Shown here: positions 24,531-36,402 of the stretch, in pieces
Numbering within the stretch: the stretch's first letter is position 1
Layout of the letters: each line of letters begins with the position of its first letter
Source of the DNA: Nitrincola lacisaponensis
GTDB taxonomy: Bacteria > Pseudomonadota > Gammaproteobacteria > Pseudomonadales > Balneatricaceae
NCBI RefSeq assembly: GCF_000691225.1
Contig: NZ_JMSZ01000032.1
Location: 558,001 to 622,000 of the forward strand
Reading direction: 5' to 3'
DNA length: 64,000 bases
Made by a program: the position numbers and the translations under genes
The notes under the pieces: model-generated
Told to the model about the DNA's origin: nothing
What the model saw: only the letters and a program-made list of their open reading frames with translations
Database searches by the model: none

Positions 24531-25721
24531 TCAGTCAAAATCCTCAGCATTCTCTGAATCATCTTCAGCATAGAGAATGCCCTGTTCGAGCAAGCGACAC
24601 AGCAATTGAACAGACTGTGCATCTGCAGCATCCAGATCGTCCTGTGTGACAGGCTGATAGTGACACAACTGTTTGGCCAGACGCATGGCGGCCGCTGAAT
24701 CCAGTGAGCGGCAGTGACCATCAGTAAACAGCAGCAGGCCTGATTCTGCGGCACTCCAGGCCAGTCGTGAGCCTTCATTGATCAGCAGAACGCCATTCTC
24801 GTCAAAGAAGCCTCGTAATTCATCATCACTGACTGTGGTATCACCGTCCTGGCTTTGCTCGGGATACTTGGGTTCGGTGACCAGGCTGCCAAACCATTCA
24901 CGAAATGCCTGTTTGTCCTGCAGTTTGGCCAGCAGCAGCTGATGTGCGCGAGACAGAGCCTCTTCACTGATCAGTCCGGCATCTTCGGCAGCAGTCAGAT
25001 CAGGATCACTGTAGCGTTCATCATGACCTATACGTTCACCCAGATAGTCGGAAAAGCTGCGCAGCATTTCATGCGTTGCCGGCGCACGGAAACCGACAGA
25101 GCAGGTCATGCAGTCATCTGTCAGGGCAATGCCGTTATGGCCAAGGCGAGGTGGCAGGTACAACAAATCTCCAGGGTGGAGTTCGACTGATTCTTCAGCC
25201 TGCCATTCCGGCAGAATCATCACCGGGGCATCATCACGACGTGGTGAATGTTCATCATACCAGCCACCAAACTCCCAGCGACGTGTACCGCTAGCCTGGA
25301 TTAGGAACACATCATAATTGTCATAATGAGGCCCTACGCCGCCACCCTGTACGGCATAGCTGATCATCAGATCGTCAACACGCCAGTTGGGAATGAAATT
25401 GAAACGGCGCAGCAGTTCGCCAGCCGCCGGTACCCAGTGATCGACAGCCTGAACCAGCAGGGTCCAGTGACGTGGAGGCAGTTTGCCAAAACGTGCTTCG
25501 TCGAAGGGGCCTTGTTCCATATTCCATTGATCAGCCTCTGGATCAAAGGCAATCAGGCGAGATTCAACGTCCTCTTCACAGGCCAGTCCAGCCAGTTCAT
25601 CAGCACTTACAGGCGGTTGAAAGTCAGTGAACGCATTACGAATGACCAGCGGTTTTTTTTGCCAGTAGTCACGCAGAAAGGTTTCAACAGACATGTCGCC
25701 AAGAGGGAAAGGGGAGCTCAT
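24531..25721 (-). CDS. roxA: Ribosomal protein uL16 arginine hydroxylase (RoxA/YcfD-like cupin)
   Basis: Fe(II)/2-oxoglutarate oxygenase that in E. coli hydroxylates an arginine of ribosomal protein L16. The 396-residue protein has the JmjC-like cupin with the iron triad in GVGPHYDNYDVFL (HxD) and PPRLGHNGIAL (distal His), the N-terminal WQKKPLVIRNAF element, and the C-terminal dimerisation and winged-helix part. It is last in the purB-trmJ-roxA series, 18 bases after trmJ, and ends at a strong terminator. Grouping with tRNA and rRNA modification genes fits its ribosome role. Confidence 0.92.
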   Translation of the reverse strand: MSSPFPLGDMSVETFLRDYWQKKPLVIRNAFTDFQPPVSADELAGLACEEDVESRLIAFDPEADQWNMEQGPFDEARFGKLPPRHWTLLVQAVDHWVPAAGELLRRFNFIPNWRVDDLMISYAVQGGGVGPHYDNYDVFLIQASGTRRWEFGGWYDEHSPRRDDAPVMILPEWQAEESVELHPGDLLYLPPRLGHNGIALTDDCMTCSVGFRAPATHEMLRSFSDYLGERIGHDERYSDPDLTAAEDAGLISEEALSRAHQLLLAKLQDKQAFREWFGSLVTEPKYPEQSQDGDTTVSDDELRGFFDENGVLLINEGSRLAWSAAESGLLLFTDGHCRSLDSAAAMRLAKQLCHYQPVTQDDLDAADAQSVQLLCRLLEQGILYAEDDSENAEDFD

Positions 25722-25739
25722 GTTCAGGTCCTCAAAGGA

Positions 25740-26486
25740 TCAAGGTGCGGTGTCGGGAGGCGTTGATTCAGTATGCAGGCTTTCTTCGACTGAAGCCAGA
25801 ATACCACGCAGAATGCCCAGTTCGGATTTTTCAGGTCTGGCGCGGTTGAAAAAACGCTGCAATTTGTCCAGAACACGGCCTTCGTGTTGAGGAATGATGA
25901 AATGGGTCTGCCTGAGTACCCGCTCCAGGTGGGCGTAGAACAGCTGCATTTCATCCTGGCGGGCATAGGGTGCTATAGCCGGAGGCGTAGCGCCGTCACG
26001 TTTTCTGTGTGTGCGCCACAGCTCGTAACAGACCAGCTGTACGGCTTGTGCAATATTCAACACCGGGTATTCAGGATTCGCTTCGATATACAAGTGGCGG
26101 TTACAGGCCAGCATTTCGGCATTGTTCAGTCCCATGGTTTCACGACCAAACAGTACCGCCAATGTGCCGCCGGGTGCTTCATCCAGCATCAGTTCGGCAG
26201 CGGATTCAAGATCCATCAGAGGCAGGTCAAAAGTACGCTCTCGGGCGCTGGTACCGATGACCAGCTGGCAGTCATGAATGGCCTCTTCCAGCGAGGAAAC
26301 CACTCGTACCTGTTCCAGCAGGTCTTTGGCGCCCGCTGCCCGTGAGGTCGCTTCAGGATCCGGAAACACACGGGGATTCACCAGCGTCAGCTGCGATAAC
26401 CCCATGTTTTTCATCGCCCGGGCGACAGCACCGATGTTGCCTGGATGAAAGGTTTCAACCAGGACAATACGTATATTACTCAGCAT
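25740..26486 (-). CDS. trmJ: tRNA (cytidine/uridine-2'-O)-methyltransferase TrmJ
   Basis: SPOUT methyltransferase modifying position 32 of the tRNA anticodon loop. The 248-residue protein begins LSNIRIVLVETFHPGNIGAVARAMKNMG, has LVIGTSARER, and closes with the knot motifs VLFGRETMGLNN and YPVLNIAQAVQLVCYEL. It follows purB by 2 bases and precedes roxA, so the three are almost certainly one operon. In many relatives trmJ is instead beside suhB or iscR, so this placement is a local feature. Confidence 0.92.
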   Translation of the reverse strand: MLSNIRIVLVETFHPGNIGAVARAMKNMGLSQLTLVNPRVFPDPEATSRAAGAKDLLEQVRVVSSLEEAIHDCQLVIGTSARERTFDLPLMDLESAAELMLDEAPGGTLAVLFGRETMGLNNAEMLACNRHLYIEANPEYPVLNIAQAVQLVCYELWRTHRKRDGATPPAIAPYARQDEMQLFYAHLERVLRQTHFIIPQHEGRVLDKLQRFFNRARPEKSELGILRGILASVEESLHTESTPPDTAP

Positions 26487-26488
26487 AC

Positions 26489-27868
<1,380 letters not shown>

Positions 27869-27915
27869 TTAAATTGTCGGGTTAAATAAAAATTGGCACG
27901 CAGTATACCTGATTT

Positions 27916-28590
27916 TCAACGCTGGATGCGCTTCAGGGATGGACGTACCCGGGACTTGAAAAAAATAAAATGCCAGCGCTTGCCGCCGACCTGGCGCCAA
28001 AGCATCGCAGCACGTACGGCAGCCAGCAACAGGGCACGTATCTTGGCCGCATTCTCACTGTTTTGCAGATTGCGTGGATCACCACTGACCTGGATTCGGA
28101 AGCTGAAAGTGCTCAGTGTTTCCTGATACAGGCCGCCGAGCCCTGCAATTACATTGGCATGAGTATAGGCGGACAGAGGTAGCGGTGCATCGGATGCTTC
28201 CTCAGAGTGATCGCCAAAGTAGCGCGCCTTGCGGTTCAACTCATCCAGGCGTTTGCCAATCAGCTCCAGCATATCCGGGCGGTCGTTCAGTTTGCGCTCC
28301 AGGTGAATGGCACTCAGCGCATAACGCATCACATTGGCGTTATTTTCACTGCGCTTTTTGTCAACCACATCCTGAAGTGTGCGCAAACCGGCTGACAGGT
28401 TATAAGGCAGATCGGTAACGCCGCCGTAAATATCTTCTGTCAGTTCCGGGTTGGTTACAAACAGACTGGCGATACTGGTTTCAAAGCTGTTTTGTGGCAC
28501 GAGCCCGCGGCGCGCGATCTGGTCAACCAGGCTGGCTGCCTGAAAAAGACCGGCGAGGGCGATGACCTGTTCGTCATGTTCTCTGGACAT
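27916..28590 (-). CDS. hflD: High-frequency lysogenization protein HflD homologue
   Basis: A 224-residue, mostly helical, membrane-associated protein of the HflD family. E. coli HflD binds the lambda CII activator; its normal role is unclear, but the gene is conserved between mnmA and purB. Visible landmarks are the N-terminal EQVIALAGLFQAASLVDQIAR, YGGVTDLPYNLSAGLRTL and a basic C-terminus. It overlaps the mnmA stop by 1 base. Confidence 0.92.
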   Translation of the reverse strand: MSREHDEQVIALAGLFQAASLVDQIARRGLVPQNSFETSIASLFVTNPELTEDIYGGVTDLPYNLSAGLRTLQDVVDKKRSENNANVMRYALSAIHLERKLNDRPDMLELIGKRLDELNRKARYFGDHSEEASDAPLPLSAYTHANVIAGLGGLYQETLSTFSFRIQVSGDPRNLQNSENAAKIRALLLAAVRAAMLWRQVGGKRWHFIFFKSRVRPSLKRIQR

Positions 28591-29711
28591 TATGCATTTA
28601 CCTGGTTGAGCTGACAGCGACTGGTGGTTTCAATGACGCCACCGCCAAGGCAAAGATCCTGTTGGTACAGTACAACTGACTGTCCCGGTGTCACTGCCCG
28701 CTGTGGTTGCTGGAAGGTGATTTTGTAGCCACCGCGTGGGTCTGCGTCAATACGACAGGCCTGATCAGCCTGGCGATAGCGCACCTTTGCCTGGCACTCA
28801 AACGGGAGTTCAGGCTGTTTGCCATTGATCCAGAAAATTTCAGAGGTGGTCAGCCAGTCGGAGTAGAGTAAGGGATGCTCCTGGCCCTGCACGGCTATCA
28901 GGACATTACGTTGCAGATCCTTGCCTGCAGAAAACCAGGGTGCGTCCGGAAAGTCTTTCAGCCCTCCGATTCCCAGTCCCTGGCGCTGTCCCAGTGTGTA
29001 ATACATCAGCCCTTGGTGTTCGCCGATAATCTGGCCGTCCGGCGTCTCAATATGGCCCGGCTGAGCAGGCAGATACTGCTGCAAGAAATCACGGAAGCGA
29101 CGCTCACCGATAAAACAGATACCGGTGCTGTCCTTTTTGTCATGTGTGACCAGGTCGTGCTGTTCGGCCAGACTGCGAACTTCCGCCTTTTCCAGCTCTC
29201 CGACCGGAAACAGTGTCAGGCGCAACTGCTCTTCACCGACCTGATGCAGGAAGTAGCTTTGGTCCTTGTTGTTATCCAGACCCTTGAGCAGGCAGACATG
29301 TCCATCGCGCTCACCGCGACGAACATAATGGCCGGTTGCAATCAGATCAGCCCCCAGTACCTGGGCATACTCAAGGAAAGCCTTGAACTTGATTTCACGG
29401 TTGCAAAGAATGTCTGGATTAGGTGTTCGGCCAGCCCGGTATTCCGCCAGAAAATGCTCGAAGACAAAATCCCAGTACTCGGCGGCAAAATTGGCGGTAT
29501 GCAGGTGGATGCCGAGTTTGTCACATACGGCCTGAGCATCTGCCAGATCGGTTTTGGCGGTGCAGTACTCAGTTCCATCATCCTCGTCCCAGTTCTTCAT
29601 GAACAGGCCTTCAACCTGATAGCCTTGCTGTAGCAACAACAGGGCTGAGACAGAGGAATCAACACCGCCGGACATGCCGACAATGACTTTTAGATGTGCG
29701 TTATCCGTCAT
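28590..29711 (-). CDS. mnmA: tRNA 2-thiouridylase MnmA
   Basis: Inserts sulphur at U34 of tRNAs for Lys, Glu and Gln. The 373-residue protein has the PP-loop [16 protein letters not shown], the first catalytic Cys in [17 protein letters not shown] and the second in [14 protein letters not shown], then the [10 protein letters not shown] loop of the central domain. It starts 41 bases after rluE and overlaps hflD by 1 base. Confidence 0.97.
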   Translation of the reverse strand: MTDNAHLKVIVGMSGGVDSSVSALLLLQQGYQVEGLFMKNWDEDDGTEYCTAKTDLADAQAVCDKLGIHLHTANFAAEYWDFVFEHFLAEYRAGRTPNPDILCNREIKFKAFLEYAQVLGADLIATGHYVRRGERDGHVCLLKGLDNNKDQSYFLHQVGEEQLRLTLFPVGELEKAEVRSLAEQHDLVTHDKKDSTGICFIGERRFRDFLQQYLPAQPGHIETPDGQIIGEHQGLMYYTLGQRQGLGIGGLKDFPDAPWFSAGKDLQRNVLIAVQGQEHPLLYSDWLTTSEIFWINGKQPELPFECQAKVRYRQADQACRIDADPRGGYKITFQQPQRAVTPGQSVVLYQQDLCLGGGVIETTSRCQLNQVNA

Positions 29712-29752
29712 GATTTCAGTGAAAACAGCTTCTCAGAAAAGCGAGGAGTATA

Positions 29753-30343
29753 TCATTTCTGTCGTGACTTCGCTGCTTTTCTGCGTGGGTTTTGTGGGCG
29801 TGGATTGGGTAAAAACACTTCGTCTTCATGCTGTTCGCCTGGCATCAGGCCATCCAGTGTCCAGTGACCTATGGCATAACGCACCAGGCGCAGTGTCGGG
29901 TAGCCGATGGCTGCCGTCATGCGGCGAACCTGTCGGTTGCGTCCTTCGTGCAGTTTGATTTCCAGCCATTGCGTAGGCACTTGCGCACGCGTGCGGATTG
30001 GCGGGTTTCTGGGTGGTAAGTCAGGCGGGTCGATCAGTCGGGCGGTGGCAGGGCGGGTCATGCCATCCTTGAGGAGTACACCCCGGCGCAACGACTCCAG
30101 AGCCTGATCATCCGGTATTCCTTCGACCTGTACCCAGTAGGTTTTTTCCAGCTTGAAACGTGGATTGGCAAGGCGGTGCTGTAATTCACCCTGATTGGTG
30201 AGTAACAGCAGGCCTTCTGAATCATAGTCCAGCCGGCCTGCCGCGTAGAACTCTGGCCGGCGAATATAATCCGCCAGCGTAGAACGACCTTCGGTATCGG
30301 TGAAACAGCTAAGTACCTGAAACGGCTTATAAAACAGAATCAA
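29753..30343 (-). CDS. rluE: 23S rRNA pseudouridine synthase RluE-like
   Basis: A 196-residue RsuA-family pseudouridine synthase without an S4 domain, as in RluE (23S U2457). The catalytic Asp lies in [18 protein letters not shown], and [27 protein letters not shown] is the C-terminal signature. The only canonical start in the open frame is a TTG at 30343, since an in-frame stop lies 14 codons upstream; the start is therefore unusual and lacks a good Shine-Dalgarno. The basic C-terminal tail ([11 protein letters not shown]) may contact RNA. Confidence 0.87.
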   Translation of the reverse strand: MILFYKPFQVLSCFTDTEGRSTLADYIRRPEFYAAGRLDYDSEGLLLLTNQGELQHRLANPRFKLEKTYWVQVEGIPDDQALESLRRGVLLKDGMTRPATARLIDPPDLPPRNPPIRTRAQVPTQWLEIKLHEGRNRQVRRMTAAIGYPTLRLVRYAIGHWTLDGLMPGEQHEDEVFLPNPRPQNPRRKAAKSRQK

Positions 30344-30392
30344 TGCAGCGATGCTGATGGTCTCCGAAGGTTTCGTGCATGTTTAGCCCGGC

Positions 30393-30614
30393 TCAATCAA
30401 CCGCAGGTTGATCAATAGGCTTGATGTTGATGGCGTGCAATCCCTTGGGGCCATCTTTGGTTTCAAACTCAACAGCCTGACCTGCTTTCAGGCTTTTATA
30501 GCCATCAACCATGATGGCTGAAAAGTGAGCGAATAACTCTTCATCAAACGCCTCACTCAGGATGAAACCATAGCCTTTGGCGTTGTTGAACCACTTGACA
30601 ATTCCTGTCTGCAT
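30393..30614 (-). CDS. cspD: Cold-shock-domain protein, CspD-like
   Basis: A 73-residue OB-fold nucleic-acid binder: MQTGIVKWFNNAKGYGFI (RNP1-like KGYGFI) and ELFAHFSAIMV (RNP2-like). E. coli CspD blocks replication in stationary phase. I start at the ATG at 30614, the family N-terminus with GGAG upstream; the longer frame to 30719 adds 35 residues unlike any Csp. Divergence from clpS is the same as in E. coli, where CspD is also a Lon substrate. Confidence 0.92.
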   Translation of the reverse strand: MQTGIVKWFNNAKGYGFILSEAFDEELFAHFSAIMVDGYKSLKAGQAVEFETKDGPKGLHAINIKPIDQPAVD

Positions 30615-30834
30615 TACCTGCTCCCCTGTAATCCTCTCATCCAGACCCGATGGGTCTGATATCCTCTGATGACGCCAAACTGTTACACTCAATGTTAACA
30701 GGCGTTCCTTTACATCCATGCAGGGACTGCAGATACTTATATCACTCCTGCGAATGGGAATTATATTACGTTAAGGTGATCAAACGAAAGTGCAGACAAG
30801 GCGAATGAGAGAAAACAATCAAGTCAGGTATTCA
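30615..30834. promoter_or_regulatory. Divergent cspD/clpS promoter region
   Basis: 220 bases serving both genes. Near the middle CTGTTA and TAACAG form an inverted repeat with a 10-base gap (30680-30701), flanked by CGCC and GGCG. I cannot name a regulator. No clear strong promoter pair stands out on either strand. Confidence 0.35.
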
Positions 30835-31197
30835 ATGCATAGACAGAAGCTGCCAGTTATCACCATGATGGCTGAAGGAGAGGATGAGCGTCCGGGGCAG
30901 GGCGATGGGCAGGTTGTAACAGCCAGTGTCAAACCGGCACTGAAACGACCCCCTATGTATCGTGTGGTATTGTTGAATGACGACTATACCCCTATGGATT
31001 TTGTGGTTGAAGTGCTGATGATTTTTTTCAATTTAAATCAGGAAAAAGCCACACAAGTGATGTTATCGGTCCATACTCAGGGAAAAGGCGTATGTGGTGT
31101 GTATACGCGGGATGTTGCAGAAACCAAGGCGGCACAGGTTAATCAGTATGCAAGATCCAACAAGCATCCGTTGTTGTGTGAAGTTGAGCAGGTATAA
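30835..31197 (+). CDS. clpS: ClpA adaptor protein ClpS (N-recognin)
   Basis: Delivers proteins with N-terminal Leu, Phe, Tyr or Trp to the ClpAP protease. About 120 residues: a flexible N-terminus, then [23 protein letters not shown] (the ligand-binding NDD motif), [28 protein letters not shown] (the binding-pocket His and Met region) and [10 protein letters not shown]. Several starts are in frame (GTG 30790, ATG 30805, 30835, 30865); I prefer 30835, with CAGG 6-7 bases upstream and a length near the Pseudomonas form. clpA follows 11 bases later. Confidence 0.92.
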   Translation: MHRQKLPVITMMAEGEDERPGQGDGQVVTASVKPALKRPPMYRVVLLNDDYTPMDFVVEVLMIFFNLNQEKATQVMLSVHTQGKGVCGVYTRDVAETKAAQVNQYARSNKHPLLCEVEQV

Positions 31198-31208
31198 GAG
31201 GTGGCACT

Positions 31209-33467
31209 ATGTTGAACAGAGAGCTTGAAGAAACCTTGAGTGTTGCCTTCCGGGGTGCACGTGACAAGCGTCATGAGTACATGACTGTTGAGCACCTGCT
31301 GTTGGCATTACTGGACAACCGTGATGCAGCTGAAGTGTTGCTGGCCTGCGGTGCTGATTTTGACCGCTTGCGTGATCAGCTGGTGCGCTTTATTGAAGAA
31401 ACCACGCCCTTGCTGCCGGATAATATTCCCAATGCAGAGACACAGCCCACTCTGGGATTTCAGCGTGTGCTGCAACGGGCTGTATTCCATGTGCAGTCTT
31501 CCGGCAAGTCGGATGTCAGTGGTGCCAATGTTCTGGTCGCTATTTTCAGCGAACAGGAAAGTCATGCTGTGTTTGTGTTGCAGCAGCAGGGCATTGAGCG
31601 CGTGGATATCGTGAATTACATTTCGCACGGTATCTCCCGTGTTGGTGATGGACCGGAATCCGAGCAGTCGGAGGATGAAGCGGCTGAGGCTGATGCAGAG
31701 GGGCGCAGCAAAAGTGCGCTGTCACAGTACGCCGTTAACTTGAACCAGCAGGCGGCCCAGGGGCGTATTGACCCTCTGGTCGGGCGTGATCAGGAAGTTG
31801 AACGTGTTGTGCAGATACTGTCGAGACGGCGTAAGAACAATCCGCTGCTGGTCGGTGAGGCAGGGGTGGGCAAAACAGCCATTGCAGAAGGTCTGGCCAA
31901 GCTGATCATTGAGGACGCGGTGCCTGATATTATCGCAGACAGTGTCGTCTACTCGCTTGATCTGGGAGCGTTGCTGGCAGGAACCAAGTATCGTGGCGAT
32001 TTTGAGAAGCGCCTGAAAAATCTGCTGAATGAGATTCGCCAGAAACCGAAAGCGATTCTGTTTATCGATGAAATACACACCATTATTGGTGCAGGTGCTG
32101 CATCGGGAGGCTCAATGGATGCTTCCAACCTGCTCAAGCCCTTGCTGAGCTCTGGTGAGATCCGCTGTATCGGTTCCACAACCTTCCAGGAATTCCGTGG
32201 TATTTTTGAAAAAGATCGTGCATTGGCACGGCGCTTCCAAAAAGTGGATGTGCTGGAGCCCAGCGTGGCAGATACCTATCAAATTCTCAAAGGGCTCAAG
32301 TCGCGCTTCGAGGAGCATCACGATCTGGAGTATACCGATGCCGCTCTGAAGGCTGCGGCTGAGCTGGCAGATCGCTATATCAATGACAAGCACATGCCCG
32401 ACAAGGCCATTGATGTCATTGATGAGAGCGGTGCCTATCAGCGATTGCAGAAGCCGGAAAACCGCAAAAAAGTGGTTGATGTGCCGGAGGTTGAGGCAGT
32501 GGTTGCCAAAATCGCCCGTATCCCGCCGAAAAGCGTGTCTGCTTCAGATAAGGATCTGCTGAAAAAGCTGGATAGTAATCTGAAGATGGTTGTGCTGGGT
32601 CAGGATGAGGCGATTGATACTCTCTCAGCAGCTATCAAGCTTTCACGTGCCGGTCTGAAGGAACCAAACAAGCCAGTCGGCTCTTTCCTGTTTGCCGGAC
32701 CAACCGGGGTGGGTAAAACGGAAGTCACCACCCAGTTGGCGCGTATTATGGGTATTGAGCTGGTGCGCTTTGATATGTCCGAGTATATGGAGCGGCATAC
32801 CGTATCGCGTTTGATTGGTGCACCTCCAGGCTATGTGGGTTTTGATCAGGGCGGCCTGTTGACTGAGGCGATCACCAAGTCACCTCATTGTGTATTGTTG
32901 CTGGATGAGATTGAAAAAGCGCATCCGGAAGTCTTCAATATTCTGTTACAGGTGATGGATAACGGTACTCTGACAGACAATAACGGGCGCAAAGCTGATT
33001 TCCGTAACGTTGTACTGGTCATGACAACCAACGCCGGTGCAGAAGCCATGAGCCGTCCATCGATTGGCTTTACCCATCAGGATCACAGTACCGATGGTAT
33101 GGAGGCACTGAAACGCCTGTTTACACCGGAGTTCCGTAACCGCCTGGATGCAGTTATTCAATTCAAGCCATTGAATACCGAGATTATCAAGGGTGTTGTC
33201 GACAAGTTCCTGACCGAACTGCAGGCGCAGCTGGATGACAAGCAGGTTGTGCTGCATGTCAGCGAAGCAGCCCGTGAGTGGCTGGCTGAACATGGCTATG
33301 ACGAAAAAATGGGAGCTCGCCCGATGCGTCGTCTGATTCAAGAGAAAATCAAGAAGCCACTGGCTGAAATGATTTTGTTCGGTGAGTTGTCAGAAGGCGG
33401 TGGGGATGTCGATATCGATGTTGAACAAGGTGAAATCTGTTTAACCTGCGAGACGGTAGCAGCCTGA
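31209..33467 (+). CDS. clpA: ATP-dependent protease ATPase subunit ClpA
   Basis: Unfoldase of the ClpAP protease. The 752-residue protein has an N-terminal double Clp domain, a first AAA module (Walker [15 protein letters not shown], Walker [12 protein letters not shown]) and a second ([29 protein letters not shown]). The ClpP-contacting IGF-type loop is present, [14 protein letters not shown]. Length matches E. coli (758). It is translated with clpS and ends at a strong bidirectional terminator shared with infA. Only ClpS and ClpA are in the window; ClpP is not. Confidence 0.97.
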   Translation: MLNRELEETLSVAFRGARDKRHEYMTVEHLLLALLDNRDAAEVLLACGADFDRLRDQLVRFIEETTPLLPDNIPNAETQPTLGFQRVLQRAVFHVQSSGKSDVSGANVLVAIFSEQESHAVFVLQQQGIERVDIVNYISHGISRVGDGPESEQSEDEAAEADAEGRSKSALSQYAVNLNQQAAQGRIDPLVGRDQEVERVVQILSRRRKNNPLLVGEAGVGKTAIAEGLAKLIIEDAVPDIIADSVVYSLDLGALLAGTKYRGDFEKRLKNLLNEIRQKPKAILFIDEIHTIIGAGAASGGSMDASNLLKPLLSSGEIRCIGSTTFQEFRGIFEKDRALARRFQKVDVLEPSVADTYQILKGLKSRFEEHHDLEYTDAALKAAAELADRYINDKHMPDKAIDVIDESGAYQRLQKPENRKKVVDVPEVEAVVAKIARIPPKSVSASDKDLLKKLDSNLKMVVLGQDEAIDTLSAAIKLSRAGLKEPNKPVGSFLFAGPTGVGKTEVTTQLARIMGIELVRFDMSEYMERHTVSRLIGAPPGYVGFDQGGLLTEAITKSPHCVLLLDEIEKAHPEVFNILLQVMDNGTLTDNNGRKADFRNVVLVMTTNAGAEAMSRPSIGFTHQDHSTDGMEALKRLFTPEFRNRLDAVIQFKPLNTEIIKGVVDKFLTELQAQLDDKQVVLHVSEAAREWLAEHGYDEKMGARPMRRLIQEKIKKPLAEMILFGELSEGGGDVDIDVEQGEICLTCETVAA

Positions 33468-33492
33468 TGGCTGCTTATCGTCTGCCAGAATG

Positions 33493-33527
33493 AAAAAACG
33501 GCGGCACAAGAACTGTCCGCCGTTTTT
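33493..33527. terminator. Bidirectional terminator between clpA and infA
   Basis: AAAAACGGCGG (33494-33504) pairs with CCGCCGTTTTT (33517-33527). With As before and Ts after the stem it works in both directions, closing clpA from the left and infA from the right. The last base overlaps the infA stop codon. Confidence 0.9.
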
Positions 33528-33745
33528 CAGCGTGCGCGATAAGTGATACGGCCTTTACTCAGGTCGTAAGGCGTGAGTTCTACTTTGACCTTGTCGCCGG
33601 TCAGAATACGGATGTAGTGCTTGCGCATTTTGCCGGAAATATGTGCCGTAACGATGTGGCCATTTTCAAGTTCAACGCGGAACATGGTGTTGGGAAGCGT
33701 GTCAATCACGGTTCCTTCCATTTCAAATGAATCTTCTTTCGCCAT
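33527..33745 (-). CDS. infA: Translation initiation factor IF-1
   Basis: The standard 72-residue OB-fold factor: [57 protein letters not shown]. It binds the 30S A site during initiation. It is the last gene of the leftward aat-bpt series, separated from bpt by 81 bases, so it probably has its own promoter. Gene order is as in E. coli and Pseudomonas, but the serW tRNA gene found here in E. coli is missing. Confidence 0.98.
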   Translation of the reverse strand: MAKEDSFEMEGTVIDTLPNTMFRVELENGHIVTAHISGKMRKHYIRILTGDKVKVELTPYDLSKGRITYRAR

Positions 33746-33826
33746 TCAGTGATTACCTCTGAGACTGGTTGATTAAAACCCTGTCCGGTTTCAAAGGCGC
33801 AAATTCTACCTGAAAAAGTGAATGAA

Positions 33827-34549
33827 TCAAAATGATTCTTGTCGAAAATGGGTCCAGTGTCCGTCTATCAACATTTCCAATGGGCGAAATGCGGTCTTGT
33901 AGCGCATTTTTCGGCAGGCTTTTACCCAGTAACCCAGATAGAGATAATCCATTCCGCGACGTTTTGCTTCGGCGATTTGCCACAGGATGGCATAGCTGCC
34001 GAGACTTCGATTTGGCAGGCTCGGATCATAAAAGGTGTAGAGTGCCGACATGGCCCGGTTCAGGTGGTCGGTAACTGCTACGGCGACCAGTTGGTCATTG
34101 GCATCCCGGAATTCATAGAACCAGCTGTCCAGCGCACCCTCTACCAGGAACTGATGGAACTGCTCCGGTGTTGGCGGATACATATCACCGTCAGCATGGC
34201 GTTCATCGATGTAACGCTTATAAAGCGCAAAATATTCCTGTTTCATATCAGGTGCTTTGCGGATAATCTTCAGGTCAGAATTGCGATTTATCAGGCGCCG
34301 TTGAGATTTGCTGGGCTTGAAAAAATCCACTGGAATTCGAATGGATTGGCAGGCATGGCAGTGCTCGCAGTGTGGTCGATAGATATGACTGCCGCTGCGA
34401 CGAAAGCCCAGTTCGGAAAGCTGGCTATAGGTGTCAGTCGTGATCAGCATCTGCGGATCAACAAACAGTGTTTTGGCCTGCAGGCCAGCCAGATAGCTGC
34501 AGTTATGTGAAGGCGTCACATAAAATCTCAGCGTCTGCATGTCACTCAT
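33827..34549 (-). CDS. bpt: Aspartate/glutamate leucyltransferase (bacterial protein transferase)
   Basis: Adds leucine to proteins with N-terminal Asp or Glu, making them ClpS substrates. The 240-residue protein has the N-terminal zinc/thiolate-like region CSYLAGLQAKTLFVDP, HCEHCHACQSIRI, and the GNAT-like core YTFYDPSLPNRSLGSYAILWQI and LYLGYWVKACRKMRYK. I start at the ATG at 34549 (MSDMQTLRF), overlapping the aat stop by 4 bases; the longer frame to 34594 would run further into aat. Confidence 0.95.
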   Translation of the reverse strand: MSDMQTLRFYVTPSHNCSYLAGLQAKTLFVDPQMLITTDTYSQLSELGFRRSGSHIYRPHCEHCHACQSIRIPVDFFKPSKSQRRLINRNSDLKIIRKAPDMKQEYFALYKRYIDERHADGDMYPPTPEQFHQFLVEGALDSWFYEFRDANDQLVAVAVTDHLNRAMSALYTFYDPSLPNRSLGSYAILWQIAEAKRRGMDYLYLGYWVKACRKMRYKTAFRPLEMLIDGHWTHFRQESF

Positions 34550-35262
34550 ATGCGTTTTCCTGCTACCTGTTGAGCATCCACCGTGAATTGCCACTCGGTC
34601 GGCTCGGGATCATCCAGATGCCGGGACAGTAATGCCACGAATTCCTTGCGTGGCATCATGCTGGCACCAAGGCTCTCTAAATGACTATTGTAGACCTGGC
34701 AGTCGATCAGATTAAACCGCCACTCTGCTAATTGTACGCATAAAAAGCTGAAAGCGATCTTTGAGGCATTATCACGACGACTGAACATGGACTCGCCAAA
34801 GAACAGTGAGCCAATGCCCAGTCCATACAGGCCGCCAATCAGTGTGTCGTCTTGCCAGACCTCCACCGAATGTGCTACTCCGAGCCGGTGCAGACGGATA
34901 TAGGCGGTAATGATCTCGGAACTGATCCATGTGCCGCTTTGGTAGCTGCGAGGTGCCGCGCAGGCTTGCATCACCTGGCTGAAAGCCCGGTCAAAGGTGA
35001 CCTGATAGTCGGAGTTTAGCAGCTGTTTTCGCAGGCTGCGGGAAATATGCAAATCCTGAGGGCGCATGACGCAGCGTGGGTCTGGGCTCCACCAAAGCAC
35101 CGGCTCGCCCGGGTTGTACCAGGGGAAAATGCCTTGGCGATAGGCGCTGAGCAGTCGCTCCGGAGAGAGTCCGCCGCCGGCTGCAAGCAGACCATCTGGC
35201 TGGGCCAATGCCTGCTCCACAGGCGGGAAGGGCGTATTGGCATGGTCCAGCCAGGTAATCAT
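34546..35262 (-). CDS. aat: Leucyl/phenylalanyl-tRNA-protein transferase
   Basis: Adds Leu or Phe to N-terminal Lys or Arg, marking proteins for ClpS-ClpAP. The 238-residue protein has FPWYNPGEPVLWWSPDPRCV, RSLRKQLLN, YQSGTWISSEIITAYIRLHRLG and SVEVWQDDTLIGGLYGLGIGSLFFGESMFS. It lies 10 bases downstream of trxB and overlaps bpt. Having aat and bpt together gives both branches of the bacterial N-degron pathway, as in Pseudomonas and Vibrio; E. coli lacks bpt. Confidence 0.96.
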   Translation of the reverse strand: MITWLDHANTPFPPVEQALAQPDGLLAAGGGLSPERLLSAYRQGIFPWYNPGEPVLWWSPDPRCVMRPQDLHISRSLRKQLLNSDYQVTFDRAFSQVMQACAAPRSYQSGTWISSEIITAYIRLHRLGVAHSVEVWQDDTLIGGLYGLGIGSLFFGESMFSRRDNASKIAFSFLCVQLAEWRFNLIDCQVYNSHLESLGASMMPRKEFVALLSRHLDDPEPTEWQFTVDAQQVAGKRI

Positions 35263-35272
35263 CAGACAGGAC

Positions 35273-36334
<1,062 letters not shown>

Positions 36335-36402
36335 TTATGGCACAATAGGACGCTTAAATGTCAAAAGGGTTCCGGTCTTGATCGAGTTAAGGATTTTTAA
36401 AA

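Noticed and set aside
28875-29633. 252-residue open frame antisense to mnmA (also 51346-52074 antisense to the MATE gene, 40045-40794 antisense to rarA)
   Set aside because: Each lies wholly opposite a well-supported gene, shows no recognisable domain, and reflects codon bias of the sense strand.
33468-33526. Possible tRNA-Ser gene between clpA and infA, as in E. coli
   Set aside because: The gap is only 59 bases and consists of the bidirectional terminator; no cloverleaf is possible.
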